Position numbers and translations under genes: made by a program. A stretch of DNA of 64,000 nucleotides from Aquabacter cavernae (GTDB lineage Bacteria > Pseudomonadota > Alphaproteobacteria > Rhizobiales > Xanthobacteraceae), in the NCBI RefSeq assembly GCF_003993795.1, contig NZ_RWKV01000008.1:1054001-1118000 (forward strand). The letters are read 5' to 3'. Under the pieces are notes generated by a model, which had not been told where the DNA came from, did not search any database, and saw only the letters and a program-made list of their open reading frames with translations. Below, piece after piece: positions 1-8,888 of the stretch. Within the stretch, counting starts at the first letter, position 1. The number at the start of each line of letters is the position of its first letter.

Positions 1-188
1 TTCAGCCCCACGTCGCCATAGGACCGGCCGTTGCCATAGGGAACGACCCCGTTGGGAAACGGCTCCACCAGCGCCGCCGCCGCTTCGGCGCGGGCGGTGG
101 GCAGGACCGCCTCGTGGGGTGCGCGCAGCACGCCGCCCCAGGAGGAATAGGTCTTGGAATAGGTTTTGCGATGCGCCGTCACAGCCAT
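1..188 (-). CDS. FAD-linked oxidase, N-terminal fragment (DprE1-like)
   Basis: Only the first 62 or so residues are inside the window; the gene runs off the left edge. The start ATG at 188 overlaps the stop of the upstream prenyltransferase by about 10 bases, so the two are co-transcribed and probably translationally coupled. The visible part has a short basic N-terminus, a Trp-Gly pair near residue 17 and the segment PYGNGRSYGDVGL, typical of the FAD-binding PP-loop of vanillyl-alcohol-oxidase-type enzymes such as DprE1 and arabinonolactone oxidases. Next to a UbiA/HAD protein the likely role is oxidation of a polyprenyl-phosphoryl pentose during conversion of a ribose to an arabinose donor. 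The family is well supported; the substrate is inferred from context. Confidence 0.75.
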   Translation of the reverse strand, partial: MAVTAHRKTYSKTYSSWGGVLRAPHEAVLPTARAEAAAALVEPFPNGVVPYGNGRSYGDVGL

Positions 189-1615
189 GCCATCAGCAGT
201 ATCACGCAGCAGATGCCGCCCAGCACCCGCGAGAAGGAATCCCGGAGCGCGAAGACCACCGGGTCCTCATTCATGCGCCCATGGACGGTGAGGTGCCACA
301 CCCGCAGGCTCCAGATGAGCACCGCCGGCATCATGGCCCAGAGCATTTCCGGCCGGTGATAGAGCCCGCTCGGATACTGCTCCTCGATCAGATAGAAGAC
401 GAAAATGACGATGGCCGCGAAGCTGGAGGCGACGCCCGCCGCCAGCAGCAGCGGGAGGTCGCGCGCCGTATAGCCCCGCGAGACCACCCCGGCCCCGCCC
501 GCCTGCACCACCCGGTTCAGCTCCGCATAGCGCTTCACCATGGCAAGGCCGAGGAAGAAGAACATGGAGAAGGTGAGCAGCCAGGGCGAGACGCCCGTGG
601 GCAGAAGCATGCTGCCCGCCAGCACGCGGATGGTGAACAGCCCCGCCAGCACGAAGGTGTCGATGATGGGCTGGCGCTTCAGGAACAGCGAATAGACCAG
701 CGTCACCACCAGATAGAGCAGCAGGACCGCGCTCGCGCCGATGGGCAGGAGTAAGGCGAGCGCGGCCGCGATGCCGAGCAGAATAGCGGCTGCCGCCGCG
801 CCGTCGCGCGGCGCGATGAGCCCGGCCGCCAGCGGCCGGTAGCGCTTACGCGGATGCTGCCGGTCGGCCGACAGGTCGAGCAGGTCGTTGACCAGATAGG
901 TGGCCGAGGCCAAGAGGCCAAAGGCCACGAACAGAACCAGGGCCTGTAGGACCGTCAGGCCCGTCGCATTGAAGAAGCCAAGAACCGGGGCCAGGAACAC
1001 CAGCACATTCTTGGCCCAATGCTGCACCCGAAGCGCATGGAGCCAGGTGCGCAAGCCGGGCCGCAGGACGGGAAAGCGGCGCTCCACCATCTTGCCTTTG
1101 GGCAGCATGCGCTCCAGGCGCGGCACCGGGCCCACCAGGACCACACGTTCCGCCTCGGCGAAGATGGGCAGGTCCACCGCCCCGTCGCCGGCATAGACGA
1201 AGCGCTCTCCCAGCACCGAGCGGATCAGCGCCAGCTTGCGCGGGCCGGACAGATTCACCCCGTCGCGCGAACCATAGGCCGCGTCGAACAGGCCGAGATG
1301 CGCGGCCACCGCCTCCGCGATGGACTGGTCGGCGGCACTGAACAGCACGATCCGACGCCCGCGCCGATGTTCGGCGCGCAGCCAGGAGAGCACTTCCTCA
1401 TTGTAGGGCAGAAGGGTCGCGTCGAAATCCACGCGCTCGGCGATGCTGCGCTTGAACTCGGCCTTGCCCGCGCGCAGCGGCTTCCAGAGGCCGACCACCT
1501 CGCGCACCGGCTGCTTCATATAGATGAGCACGCCCTCGTGCAGCGTGTCGGAAGGCGTCAGCGTTCCGTCGAGATCGACGGCCAAGGGAAGGTCGACGGC
1601 TGGTTCGTAAGACAC
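179..1615 (-). CDS. HAD phosphatase-UbiA prenyltransferase fusion (polyprenyl-phosphate phosphoribosyltransferase-like)
   Basis: A 478-residue fusion. Residues about 10-170 are a HAD domain: DLDGT at the start, a serine in VLFSAADQS and GDGAVDLP as the acidic motif. Residues about 195-478 are a multi-helix UbiA membrane domain with NDLLDLSADRQHPRKRYRPL, which holds the NDxxD metal motif and the basic HPxKRxRPL stretch. This architecture fits transfer of phosphoribosyl from PRPP to a polyprenyl phosphate followed by removal of the 5-phosphate, as in decaprenylphosphoryl-arabinose synthesis (DppR plus a phosphatase). The start is GTG at 1615; I see no better ATG. It is followed immediately by the FAD oxidase. 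Rhizobial noe genes for arabinosylated Nod factors use related proteins, but the final glycan here is unknown. Confidence 0.8.
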   Translation of the reverse strand: MSYEPAVDLPLAVDLDGTLTPSDTLHEGVLIYMKQPVREVVGLWKPLRAGKAEFKRSIAERVDFDATLLPYNEEVLSWLRAEHRRGRRIVLFSAADQSIAEAVAAHLGLFDAAYGSRDGVNLSGPRKLALIRSVLGERFVYAGDGAVDLPIFAEAERVVLVGPVPRLERMLPKGKMVERRFPVLRPGLRTWLHALRVQHWAKNVLVFLAPVLGFFNATGLTVLQALVLFVAFGLLASATYLVNDLLDLSADRQHPRKRYRPLAAGLIAPRDGAAAAAILLGIAAALALLLPIGASAVLLLYLVVTLVYSLFLKRQPIIDTFVLAGLFTIRVLAGSMLLPTGVSPWLLTFSMFFFLGLAMVKRYAELNRVVQAGGAGVVSRGYTARDLPLLLAAGVASSFAAIVIFVFYLIEEQYPSGLYHRPEMLWAMMPAVLIWSLRVWHLTVHGRMNEDPVVFALRDSFSRVLGGICCVILLMAWL

Positions 1616-1772
1616 TCTGTCAAATGCCCCGCGCTGCGCATTGTCCGCGAGGGCGGCTTATTGCACTGCGATGCCTGGAAGACAAGCGAGGCAGCCCATA
1701 TTCACCCGCCGGAGGGGAACATCCACATGCCGGGAAGGGTTGCTTCCATGCAACGACAAGAGGACAGGAAGC

Positions 1773-2066
1773 ATGTCCATGAGGCTTCCAGGCAAGGCCG
1801 CACGCTGTGTGCTGATAGCCCTTGCGCAGGCCGCGCCCCTGGCTCCGGCCTTCGCGCAGGCCGGAAATGACAGCCGTCCGCCCGAGGCGCCCGGCCCCAC
1901 CATACCGTCCACCCGGCCCGGGGAGACGCTGAGCGACAGCTTGAACCGCACCGACGGCGTCATTCCCCCACCGCGCGACACGGACCCCGCCATGACGCGC
2001 CCGGCCCCGCCCGTGGGCACGACACCGGTTCTGCCGCCGCCGGACACGCAGCAGACGCCCAAATAG
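1773..2066 (+). CDS. Small proline-rich exported protein
   Basis: A 97-residue protein of unknown function. I chose ATG 1773 because a purine-rich site (GAGGACAGGAAG) lies just upstream and a normal signal peptide follows: basic N-terminus, hydrophobic stretch about residues 9-25, likely cleavage after AFA. The mature part is short, without cysteines and rich in proline and threonine (PPEAPGPTIPSTRPGE and similar), so it is probably disordered in the periplasm. It is divergent from the UbiA gene and convergent with ilvC, so the neighbours say little. An in-frame extension to 1641 has no signal-like start and is less likely. Confidence 0.6.
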   Translation: MSMRLPGKAARCVLIALAQAAPLAPAFAQAGNDSRPPEAPGPTIPSTRPGETLSDSLNRTDGVIPPPRDTDPAMTRPAPPVGTTPVLPPPDTQQTPK

Positions 2067-2120
2067 GGCCGCGCCCGGTCAGCTCCACGAGACACCCTCA
2101 CGGGCGCCTCCCCGAACGAA

Positions 2121-2148
2121 AACGGCGGGCCCGGATGGGCCCGCCGTT
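2121..2148 (-). terminator. Terminator hairpin after ilvC
   Basis: A perfect 12-bp stem (AACGGCGGGCCC with its complement) around a GGAT loop, 24 bases beyond the ilvC stop. In the ilvC direction it is followed by the modestly T-rich TTCGTTC, so termination is likely but the U-tract is weak. It also separates ilvC from the convergent small exported protein gene. Confidence 0.75.
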
Positions 2149-2171
2149 CGCGTCTGAAAGCCTGTTGAGGC

Positions 2172-3269
<1,098 letters not shown>

Positions 3270-3797
3270 TTACATTGCTTCCGGCCCGCGGGAAATGGCC
3301 ACCACGCCGGTGCGTGACACTTCCACGAGGCCGAGGGGGGTCATCAGCACCGCGAACTGGTCGATCTTGTCCGACTTGCCGGTGATCTCGAACACGAAGC
3401 TCTCGGTGGTGGCGTCGATGACGCGGGCGCGGAACGCCTCCGCCAGCCGCAGCGCCTCACCGCGCGCCTCGCCGGTGCCGCGCACCTTCACCATGGCCAG
3501 TTCCCGCTCCACGGCGATGGCTTCCACGGTGAGGTCGCGCACCCGGTGTACAGGCACCAGGCGGTCCAGCTGGTTGCGGATCTGCTCGATCACCATGGGC
3601 GTGCCGGTGGTGACGATGGTGATGCGCGAGAGGTGCGTCTCCTGGCTCACCTCGGACACGGTCAGGCTGTCGATATTGTAGCCGCGGCCGGAGAACAGGC
3701 CGATGACGCGCGCCAGCACGCCCGGCTCGTTGTCCACCAGGATGGACAGGGTATGGCGCTCGGTGCGTTCGATGATGTTGGACGAGGTGTAGGACAT
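3270..3797 (-). CDS. ilvH: Acetolactate synthase small (regulatory) subunit
   Basis: A 175-residue regulatory subunit (ilvH or ilvN by naming custom). The N-terminal ACT domain (about residues 14-90) shows HTLSILVDNEPGVLARVIGLF and GRGYNIDSLTVS, the site of valine feedback inhibition. The C-terminal half is the usual small-subunit domain (DLTVEAIAVERELAMVKV and later). It assembles with IlvB and raises its activity. It lies between ilvB and ilvC, 154 bases after the ilvB stop; that gap holds GC-rich imperfect palindromes. It should be controlled by the leader upstream of ilvB unless the palindromes add a processing or termination point. Confidence 0.97.
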   Translation of the reverse strand: MSYTSSNIIERTERHTLSILVDNEPGVLARVIGLFSGRGYNIDSLTVSEVSQETHLSRITIVTTGTPMVIEQIRNQLDRLVPVHRVRDLTVEAIAVERELAMVKVRGTGEARGEALRLAEAFRARVIDATTESFVFEITGKSDKIDQFAVLMTPLGLVEVSRTGVVAISRGPEAM

Positions 3798-3822
3798 GGG
3801 ATGTCTCGGGGCGATGGGGTCA

Positions 3823-3925
3823 TTCCCTGTCCCGTGGGAGGGAGAGGGAGAAGGAAGGGATCGCGACGGGTCCGGGCGCCGTCCTGCTTCGCATGCGCCC
3901 GCCCCTCCCCGTTCGGGAGAGGGAG
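3823..3925. repeat. GC-rich palindromic repeats between ilvB and ilvH
   Basis: The 154-base spacer holds two imperfect inverted motifs of the type CCCT-CTCCC / GGGAG-AGGG: one at about 3826-3848 (CCCTGTCCCGTGGGAGGGAG) and a clearer one at 3903-3923 (CCCTCCCC, loop GTTC, GGGAGAGGG with one bulge). Such short palindromes are common intergenic repeats in Hyphomicrobiales. Here they could fold in the mRNA and set the ratio of large to small subunit. Confidence 0.5.
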
Positions 3926-3951
3926 CGAGGCCGCATGCGCGGCCAGGGCGC

Positions 3952-5712
3952 TCACACCAGCATCTTGCCCTCGTCGGTGATGGCCTCGTCCAGATCCACC
4001 GCCATGTCGCCGAGGATCATCTCGTTATGGGCGCGGCCCGACGGGATCATGGGGAAGCAGTTTTCCTGCTGGTCCACGATGCAGTCGAAAATGACCGGGC
4101 GCTTCACGTTGATCATCTCGGCGATGGCCGCGTCCAGGTCGCCGGGCTTCTCGCAGCGCATGCCGACGCCGCCATAGGCGTCCGCCAGCTTCACGAAGTC
4201 CGGCAGCGCCTCCGAATAGGAGTGGGAGTAGCGCCCGCCATGCAGCAGTTCCTGCCACTGGCGCACCATGCCCATGTAGCGGTTGTTCAGGATGAAGATC
4301 TTGACCGGCAGGTTGAACTGCACCGCCGTGGACATCTCCTGCATGTTCATGAGGATAGAGGCCTCGCCCGCGATATCCACGCACAGCGCGTCGGGATGGG
4401 CGATCTGCGCGCCGATGGCGGCGGGCAGGCCGTAGCCCATGGTGCCGAGGCCGCCGGAGGTGAGCCAGCGGTTCGGCTCCTCGAAGCGGAAGAACTGGGC
4501 CGCCCACATCTGGTGCTGGCCCACTTCCGTGGAGATGTAGACGTCCTTGTCCTTGGTGGCCGCATAGAGCCGCTCGATGGCGTATTGCGGCTTGATGATG
4601 TCGTCGGACTGGCGATAGGCGAGGCACTGGCGGGCGCGCCAGCGGTCGATCTGGCTCCACCAACTGGTCATGGCCTCCCGGTCCAGCGAGAGATCCTTCG
4701 CCTTCCACGCCTTCAGCATCGCCTCCAGCACGCGGGTGCAATCGCCGATGATGGGCAGATCCACCTTGACGTTCTTGTTGATGGACGAGGGGTCGATGTC
4801 GATGTGGATCTTCTTGGAATTGGGCGCGAAGGCATCGATGCGGCCGGTGATGCGGTCATCGAAGCGCGCGCCGATGCACACCATCACGTCACAGCCGTGC
4901 ATGGCCATGTTGGCTTCGTAGGTGCCGTGCATGCCCAGCATGCCCAGCCACTGGCGGTTCGCCGCCGGGAAGGCGCCGAGGCCCATGAGCGTGGAGGTGA
5001 CCGGAACGCCCGTGAGGCGCGCCAGCTCCCGCAGCGCGCGGCTCGCCTGCGGGCCGGAATTGATGACGCCGCCGCCGGTATAGAAGATCGGGCGCTTGGC
5101 GGACGCGATCAGGCGCACCGCCGCCTCGATCTTCTCGTCCTCGGCGTCGAGCTTGGGCTTGTAGGTCTTGTGCTCGATATTCTCGGGGCCGACATAGAGG
5201 CCGGCGGCGAACTGGACATCCTTCGGGATATCCACCACCACCGGGCCCGGGCGCCCGTTCTGCGCCACATAGAAGGCCTCGTGCAGGACCCGCGCGAGGT
5301 CCTTCACGTCGCGCACGAGATAATTGTGCTTGGTGCAGGGGCGGGTGATGCCCACCGTGTCGCATTCCTGGAAGGCGTCGTTGCCGATCAGGTGGGTGGG
5401 AACCTGCCCGGTGATGCAGACCACCGGGATGGAATCCATGAGCGCGTCGGCAAGGCCGGTCACCGCATTGGTGGCGCCGGGGCCGGAGGTAACCAGGACG
5501 ACGCCCACCTTGCCGGAGGAGCGCGCATAGCCCTCGGCCGAATGCACCGCCGCCTGCTCGTGGCGCACCAGGATGTGCTCAACGCTGTTCTGGTGGAACA
5601 GGGCATCATAGATGGGCAGCACCGCACCGCCCGGATAGCCGAACAGGCGGTCCACGCCCTGGTCGGCGAGCGCCTGGATGACCATTTCGGCGCCGGTCAT
5701 TTCCTTGCTCAT
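3952..5712 (-). CDS. ilvB: Acetolactate synthase large (catalytic) subunit
   Basis: A 586-residue thiamine-diphosphate enzyme (ilvB/ilvI) that condenses pyruvate with pyruvate or 2-oxobutyrate, the first committed step for valine, leucine and isoleucine. The order is standard: TPP pyrimidine domain with RHEQAAVHSAEGYARSSG (catalytic Glu), central domain, and C-terminal TPP-binding domain with DIAGEASILMNMQEM followed by ILNNRYMGMVRQWQ. ATG 5712 gives MSKEMTGAEMVIQ and has AGGGAGA a few bases upstream; an in-frame ATG at 5757 would add 15 atypical residues and lacks that site. It is first in ilvB-ilvH-ilvC and is preceded by a leader peptide and attenuator. Confidence 0.97.
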   Translation of the reverse strand: MSKEMTGAEMVIQALADQGVDRLFGYPGGAVLPIYDALFHQNSVEHILVRHEQAAVHSAEGYARSSGKVGVVLVTSGPGATNAVTGLADALMDSIPVVCITGQVPTHLIGNDAFQECDTVGITRPCTKHNYLVRDVKDLARVLHEAFYVAQNGRPGPVVVDIPKDVQFAAGLYVGPENIEHKTYKPKLDAEDEKIEAAVRLIASAKRPIFYTGGGVINSGPQASRALRELARLTGVPVTSTLMGLGAFPAANRQWLGMLGMHGTYEANMAMHGCDVMVCIGARFDDRITGRIDAFAPNSKKIHIDIDPSSINKNVKVDLPIIGDCTRVLEAMLKAWKAKDLSLDREAMTSWWSQIDRWRARQCLAYRQSDDIIKPQYAIERLYAATKDKDVYISTEVGQHQMWAAQFFRFEEPNRWLTSGGLGTMGYGLPAAIGAQIAHPDALCVDIAGEASILMNMQEMSTAVQFNLPVKIFILNNRYMGMVRQWQELLHGGRYSHSYSEALPDFVKLADAYGGVGMRCEKPGDLDAAIAEMINVKRPVIFDCIVDQQENCFPMIPSGRAHNEMILGDMAVDLDEAITDEGKMLV

Positions 5713-5798
5713 CCCGTCTCTCCCTAGCAGGCCGTCCGGCACCGCCGCGTTATTCAAATTTGAATTGTCAGAAATCCAGCGGATGGGGGTCTAGAAAC

Positions 5799-5825
5799 GA
5801 CGAAGGGGCCCGAAGGCCCCTCGTC
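5799..5825 (-). terminator. ilv attenuator: terminator hairpin
   Basis: Read on the minus strand this is a GC-rich hairpin: GACGAGGGGCC, loop TTCG, then GGCCCC-TTCGTC with one unpaired base, followed by GTTTCT. It lies after the leader peptide and before ilvB, where an attenuator terminator belongs. Its 5-prime side starts right after the 3-prime arm of the 11-bp antiterminator-type repeat, so the two folds would compete. Confidence 0.7.
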
Positions 5826-5828
5826 ACA

Positions 5829-5874
5829 CACCACCATCGTCCGCGATCGGCCTCAGGCCGTCTCGATGGTGGTG
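5829..5874 (-). promoter_or_regulatory. ilv leader: 11-bp inverted repeat (pause/antiterminator)
   Basis: A perfect 11-bp inverted repeat, CACCACCATCG at 5829-5839 pairing with CGATGGTGGTG at 5864-5874. The 5-prime arm in the mRNA lies within the last codons of the leader peptide and the 3-prime arm abuts the terminator hairpin. Ribosome position on the leader codons would decide whether these arms can pair. The exact alternative fold is inference. Confidence 0.6.
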
Positions 5875-5909
5875 CCCCTAAGTACGAGAAGCGAAACGAT
5901 CTTGCGCAT
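5853..5909 (-). CDS. ilv leader peptide
   Basis: An 18-residue reading frame, MRKIVSLLVLRGTTIETA, starting at ATG 5909 and ending in TGA at 5853. Eight of its residues are the pathway end products (Ile4, Val5, Leu7, Leu8, Val9, Leu10, Ile15, plus none wasted between 7 and 10), mostly clustered at residues 4-10. It starts about 23 bases after the predicted transcription start and is followed by mutually exclusive hairpins ahead of ilvB. This is the classic arrangement of ribosome-mediated attenuation: stalling at Ile, Val or Leu codons would favour the antiterminated fold. Such leaders before ilvB/ilvI have been predicted in alphaproteobacteria; translation here is not shown. Confidence 0.8.
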   Translation of the reverse strand: MRKIVSLLVLRGTTIETA

Positions 5910-5939
5910 GTGACTTGCGGACCCTTCTAAAGTTGCGCG

Positions 5940-5968
5940 AACCTAGCGGCAGACGAAATCTCCGTCAA
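5940..5968 (-). promoter_or_regulatory. Sigma70-type promoter of the ilv operon
   Basis: On the minus strand TTGACG (5963-5968) and TAGGTT (5940-5945) are separated by exactly 17 bases. Transcription would begin near 5932, about 23 bases before the leader peptide ATG. No other plausible promoter stands out in this gap. Confidence 0.6.
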
Positions 5969-6073
5969 GCCGCGAAAGGGGCTTTCCGGCACGTCAAAGC
6001 CTGCCGTGATATTGCCCTATCTTTGCGCTCTCTGTAAGGGAGGATTTAATTTGGAAACGCTGCGGAAACTCTC

Positions 6074-6580
6074 ATGTCGCTGAATTCTCGAATCCAGCGC
6101 GCTTCGGCCGCCGCCCTCACCCTCATGACCGTGGGGGCCGGGCTCGCCCTCGGCGTCGAAACAGCGCGCGCAGACTGCATGACCGATTTCGCGGCCATTC
6201 GCGACGAAATGCAGAACAAGGGCAAGGCCCTGGAGGCCGCCGGCAAGGCCAAGGCGGCGCCCCAGGAACTGTGCCCTCTGTTCCGCGCCTATACGGCCGC
6301 CGAAGGCAAGCTGGTGAAGTATCTTTCCGATAACAAGGAATGGTGCCAGATCCCGGATTCCGCCATCGAGCAGTCCCGCACCGCGAACCAGAAATCGTCC
6401 GCCCTGCGCGACAAGGTCTGCGCCGCCGCAGCGAACGGCGCAGCAGCCGGCGCCGGCAAGCCCCCGCCGCAGGGCTCCATGTCCTCCGCGCTGGGCGTGA
6501 CCACCGGCTATGCGCCGGGCCAGAGCTCGAACGGTGGCGGCGTGTTCGACACCCTCAACGGCAATGCCCTGAGAAACTGA
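6074..6580 (+). CDS. Exported protein with four conserved-type cysteines
   Basis: A 168-residue protein of unknown function. Residues 1-33 form a clear Sec signal peptide with probable cleavage after ARA. The mature protein has four cysteines (in DCMTD, LCPLF, WCQIP and VCAAA), suggesting two disulfides in the periplasm, a helical lysine/alanine-rich stretch, and a Gly/Ala/Pro-rich low-complexity tail from about residue 120. It is just upstream of ubiA (10 bases), in the same direction, so they may share a transcript, though the functions do not suggest a link. Similar small exported proteins are common in Hyphomicrobiales. Confidence 0.75.
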   Translation: MSLNSRIQRASAAALTLMTVGAGLALGVETARADCMTDFAAIRDEMQNKGKALEAAGKAKAAPQELCPLFRAYTAAEGKLVKYLSDNKEWCQIPDSAIEQSRTANQKSSALRDKVCAAAANGAAAGAGKPPPQGSMSSALGVTTGYAPGQSSNGGGVFDTLNGNALRN

Positions 6581-6590
6581 GGCGGACCGC

Positions 6591-7559
6591 GTGACAGCCT
6601 GGGGAAGCGAAGGCACCAGCGCGCCGGTGGCCGACGCGGGCAAGGGCAATTGGGTGGATCGCTACGCGCCACCCGTGACGCGCCCGTATCTGCGCCTCGC
6701 GCGCGCCGACCGCCCCATCGGAAGCTGGCTCCTGCTGCTGCCCTGCTGGTGGTCCACGGCGCTCGCGTCCATTGCCGCGGGCCGCGCTTATCCCGACCCC
6801 GGCCTCCTTCTCCTGTTCGCCATCGGCGCCATCGCCATGCGCGGCGCGGGCTGCACCTGGAACGACATTCTCGACCGAGACATCGACCGGCAAGTAGCGC
6901 GCACCCGCAGCCGCCCGCTGGCCAGCGGGCAGGTGAGCCTTCCGGCCGCCTTCGTGTTCCTGGCCTTCCAGCTCCTGGTGGGGCTGGCCGTGCTGCTCGC
7001 CTTGCCGCGCTTCGCCATCGTCACGGGCGTCGCATCCATGGGCGTGGTGGCCATCTACCCGCTCATGAAGCGCATCACCTCCGTGCCCCAGCTCATCCTG
7101 GGCATCGCCTTCTCCTGGGGCGCGCTCATGGGCTGGGCCTCGGTGTTCCGCTCCATCGACGACCCCGCCTTGCTGCTGTTTGCAGGCTCGGTGTGCTGGG
7201 TGTTCGGCTACGACACCATCTATGCCCACCAGGACCGGGAGGACGACGCCATGGTGGGCATCGGCTCCACCGCGCTCCTGTTCGGCAATAAGAGCCGCCT
7301 CGCGCTCACCCTCTCCTATCTCGCCTGTTTCGGGCTGTTCGCCACGGCCCTGGTCTCCGCCGGCGCGGGACTGTTCTCGGCCCTGGGCCTCATGGGCTTC
7401 GGCCTGCTGCTCTACCGGCAGGTGGTACGCCTCGACATCGAGGACGGGGCACGCTGCCTCGCCTTGTTCAAGTCCAACCGCGACGCGGGCCTGATCCTGT
7501 TCGCGGGTCTTTGCGCCGATGCGGCGCTCCTGCATGCGGTGGCGGCCGGGCTGCTCTGA
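6591..7559 (+). CDS. ubiA: 4-hydroxybenzoate polyprenyltransferase
   Basis: A 322-residue membrane enzyme that attaches the polyprenyl tail to 4-hydroxybenzoate in ubiquinone synthesis. RADRPIGSWLLLLPCWWS near residue 40 is the typical UbiA start of helix 1; the first Asp-rich motif is NDILDRDIDRQVARTRSRPL; the second is YDTIYAHQDREDD. Eight or so transmembrane helices are expected. The start is GTG at 6591; about 25 residues precede the conserved part. It differs from the UbiA-HAD fusion at the left edge in lacking a phosphatase domain and in having the YxxxDxxxD motif of the quinone branch. Confidence 0.95.
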   Translation: MTAWGSEGTSAPVADAGKGNWVDRYAPPVTRPYLRLARADRPIGSWLLLLPCWWSTALASIAAGRAYPDPGLLLLFAIGAIAMRGAGCTWNDILDRDIDRQVARTRSRPLASGQVSLPAAFVFLAFQLLVGLAVLLALPRFAIVTGVASMGVVAIYPLMKRITSVPQLILGIAFSWGALMGWASVFRSIDDPALLLFAGSVCWVFGYDTIYAHQDREDDAMVGIGSTALLFGNKSRLALTLSYLACFGLFATALVSAGAGLFSALGLMGFGLLLYRQVVRLDIEDGARCLALFKSNRDAGLILFAGLCADAALLHAVAAGLL

Positions 7560-7643
7560 GGCGGTCCGGTTTTCTTCACGGCTGCGCCCAAAGCCGCCCT
7601 CCCCTGCGCGCGGGCGGGTTGCCTCCGGAGGCCCTGCCCCCTA

Positions 7644-8486
7644 ATGCCTTCCCTCATGACGTCCGAACACCTGACCACGCCTGCCGCCGCGCAGCGCACC
7701 GACACGCCGGAGCGGGCCGCGCGCCAGCTTGCCGATGCGGTGACCGCCGCGGGTGCGCTGGCACTCACCATGTTCCGCGCCGACATCAAAACCTGGAACA
7801 AGCAGAACGATTCCCCCGTCACCGAGGCGGACCTCGCAGTGGACCGCTTCCTCAAGGAGCGCCTCGCCGCCCTGGATCCCGGCTGCGGCTGGCTTTCGGA
7901 AGAGACGGCGGACAGTGCGGAACGCCTGGGGCGCCAGCGGGTCTGGATCGTCGATCCCATCGACGGAACCCGCGCCTTCATGGCGGGTGAGGCGGACTGG
8001 GCGGTGAGTGCCGCGCTGATCGAAAACGGGCGGCCCATCGCCGGTGCCCTGTTCGCCCCCGTCACCAACGAATTGTTCCTGGCATCCGAGGGCGCGGGCA
8101 CTACGCTGAACGGCGCGCCTGTGCGCGCTTCCGCGCGCGACACGCTGAACGGCGCCGCCATTTCCGGCCCCGCTTTCCTGCTGGACCGGGCGATGCATCG
8201 GGCCGCCTTCGACCGGCGCCCCCGGGTCCGTTCCCTGGCGCTGCGCCTCGCGCGGGTGGCCACCGCGGAGCTGGACGTGGCCCTGGCATCGGCCAACAGC
8301 TATGACTGGGACATTGCAGCGGCGGACATCATCGTGCATGAAGCCGGGGGTCACCTCACCGGCTATGACGGCACGGTACCGCTGTACAATAAGTCGGTAC
8401 CGCGGCACGGTTCCCTCGTTTGTGCCGGGCGACATCTGCACCGGGCAATGCTAAACGTCGCGCGGGACGAGTTCGGCGCGTCCTGA
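7644..8486 (+). CDS. Inositol monophosphatase family protein (CysQ-like 3'(2'),5'-bisphosphate nucleotidase)
   Basis: A 280-residue Li-sensitive-type phosphatase. The metal site shows as SEE(T) in GWLSEETADS, WIVDPIDGTRAFMAG, and the C-terminal WDIAAADIIVHEAGG. In this branch the usual substrate is adenosine 3',5'-bisphosphate (CysQ), but inositol phosphates or a sugar phosphate cannot be excluded. ATG 7644 has a GGAGG about 12 bases upstream; ATG 7656 is an alternative. It heads a same-strand run with DUF4170, DUF374, waaA and lpxK that is a familiar gene order in Hyphomicrobiales, which suggests co-expression with lipid A genes. Confidence 0.85.
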   Translation: MPSLMTSEHLTTPAAAQRTDTPERAARQLADAVTAAGALALTMFRADIKTWNKQNDSPVTEADLAVDRFLKERLAALDPGCGWLSEETADSAERLGRQRVWIVDPIDGTRAFMAGEADWAVSAALIENGRPIAGALFAPVTNELFLASEGAGTTLNGAPVRASARDTLNGAAISGPAFLLDRAMHRAAFDRRPRVRSLALRLARVATAELDVALASANSYDWDIAAADIIVHEAGGHLTGYDGTVPLYNKSVPRHGSLVCAGRHLHRAMLNVARDEFGAS

Positions 8487-8515
8487 TCGACCATCAACTG
8501 CGGATTGCTGGCCAC

Positions 8516-8761
8516 ATGACGACCCCATCCGATCACAAGCAACTGTTGCACCTGGTCTTCGGCGGAGAGCTGAAGGAACTGGGCGGCACGGAGTTCAAGG
8601 ACTTCTCGAAGCTCGACATCGTCGGCATCTATCCCGACTATGCGAGCGCCGCCGCCGCTTGGCGCGCGAAGGCCCAGCAGACCGTGGACAATGCGATGAT
8701 GCGCTACTTCGTGGTGCATATGCACCGCCTGCTCGATCCGGAAACGGGACACGAGCACTGA
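8516..8761 (+). CDS. DUF4170 family protein
   Basis: An 81-residue soluble protein of unknown function. ATG 8516 gives MTTPSDHKQLLHLVFGGEL, the normal family start; 32 extra in-frame residues upstream overlap the preceding gene. The conserved part has LVFGGEL, DFSKLDIVGIYPDY and RYFVVHMHRLLDPE. It sits between the CysQ-like phosphatase and the DUF374 acyltransferase, an arrangement seen repeatedly in Hyphomicrobiales, so a link to envelope or lipid A metabolism is plausible but unproven. Confidence 0.85.
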   Translation: MTTPSDHKQLLHLVFGGELKELGGTEFKDFSKLDIVGIYPDYASAAAAWRAKAQQTVDNAMMRYFVVHMHRLLDPETGHEH

Positions 8762-8888
8762 GCGCAGGGTTCGTCCATGATCCGGCGCCGCGGCGGTTCG
8801 CCCGGCGCCGGAACTGTTTCTCCTTATCAGAACCAAAGCGTCGGCCGGGGGCGGTTCGGACGCGCGAATCCAGGGATACGTTTTCAGA

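Noticed and set aside
3796-5727. A long plus-strand frame opposite ilvB
   Set aside because: Histidine/alanine-rich shadow; ilvB on the other strand is unmistakable.
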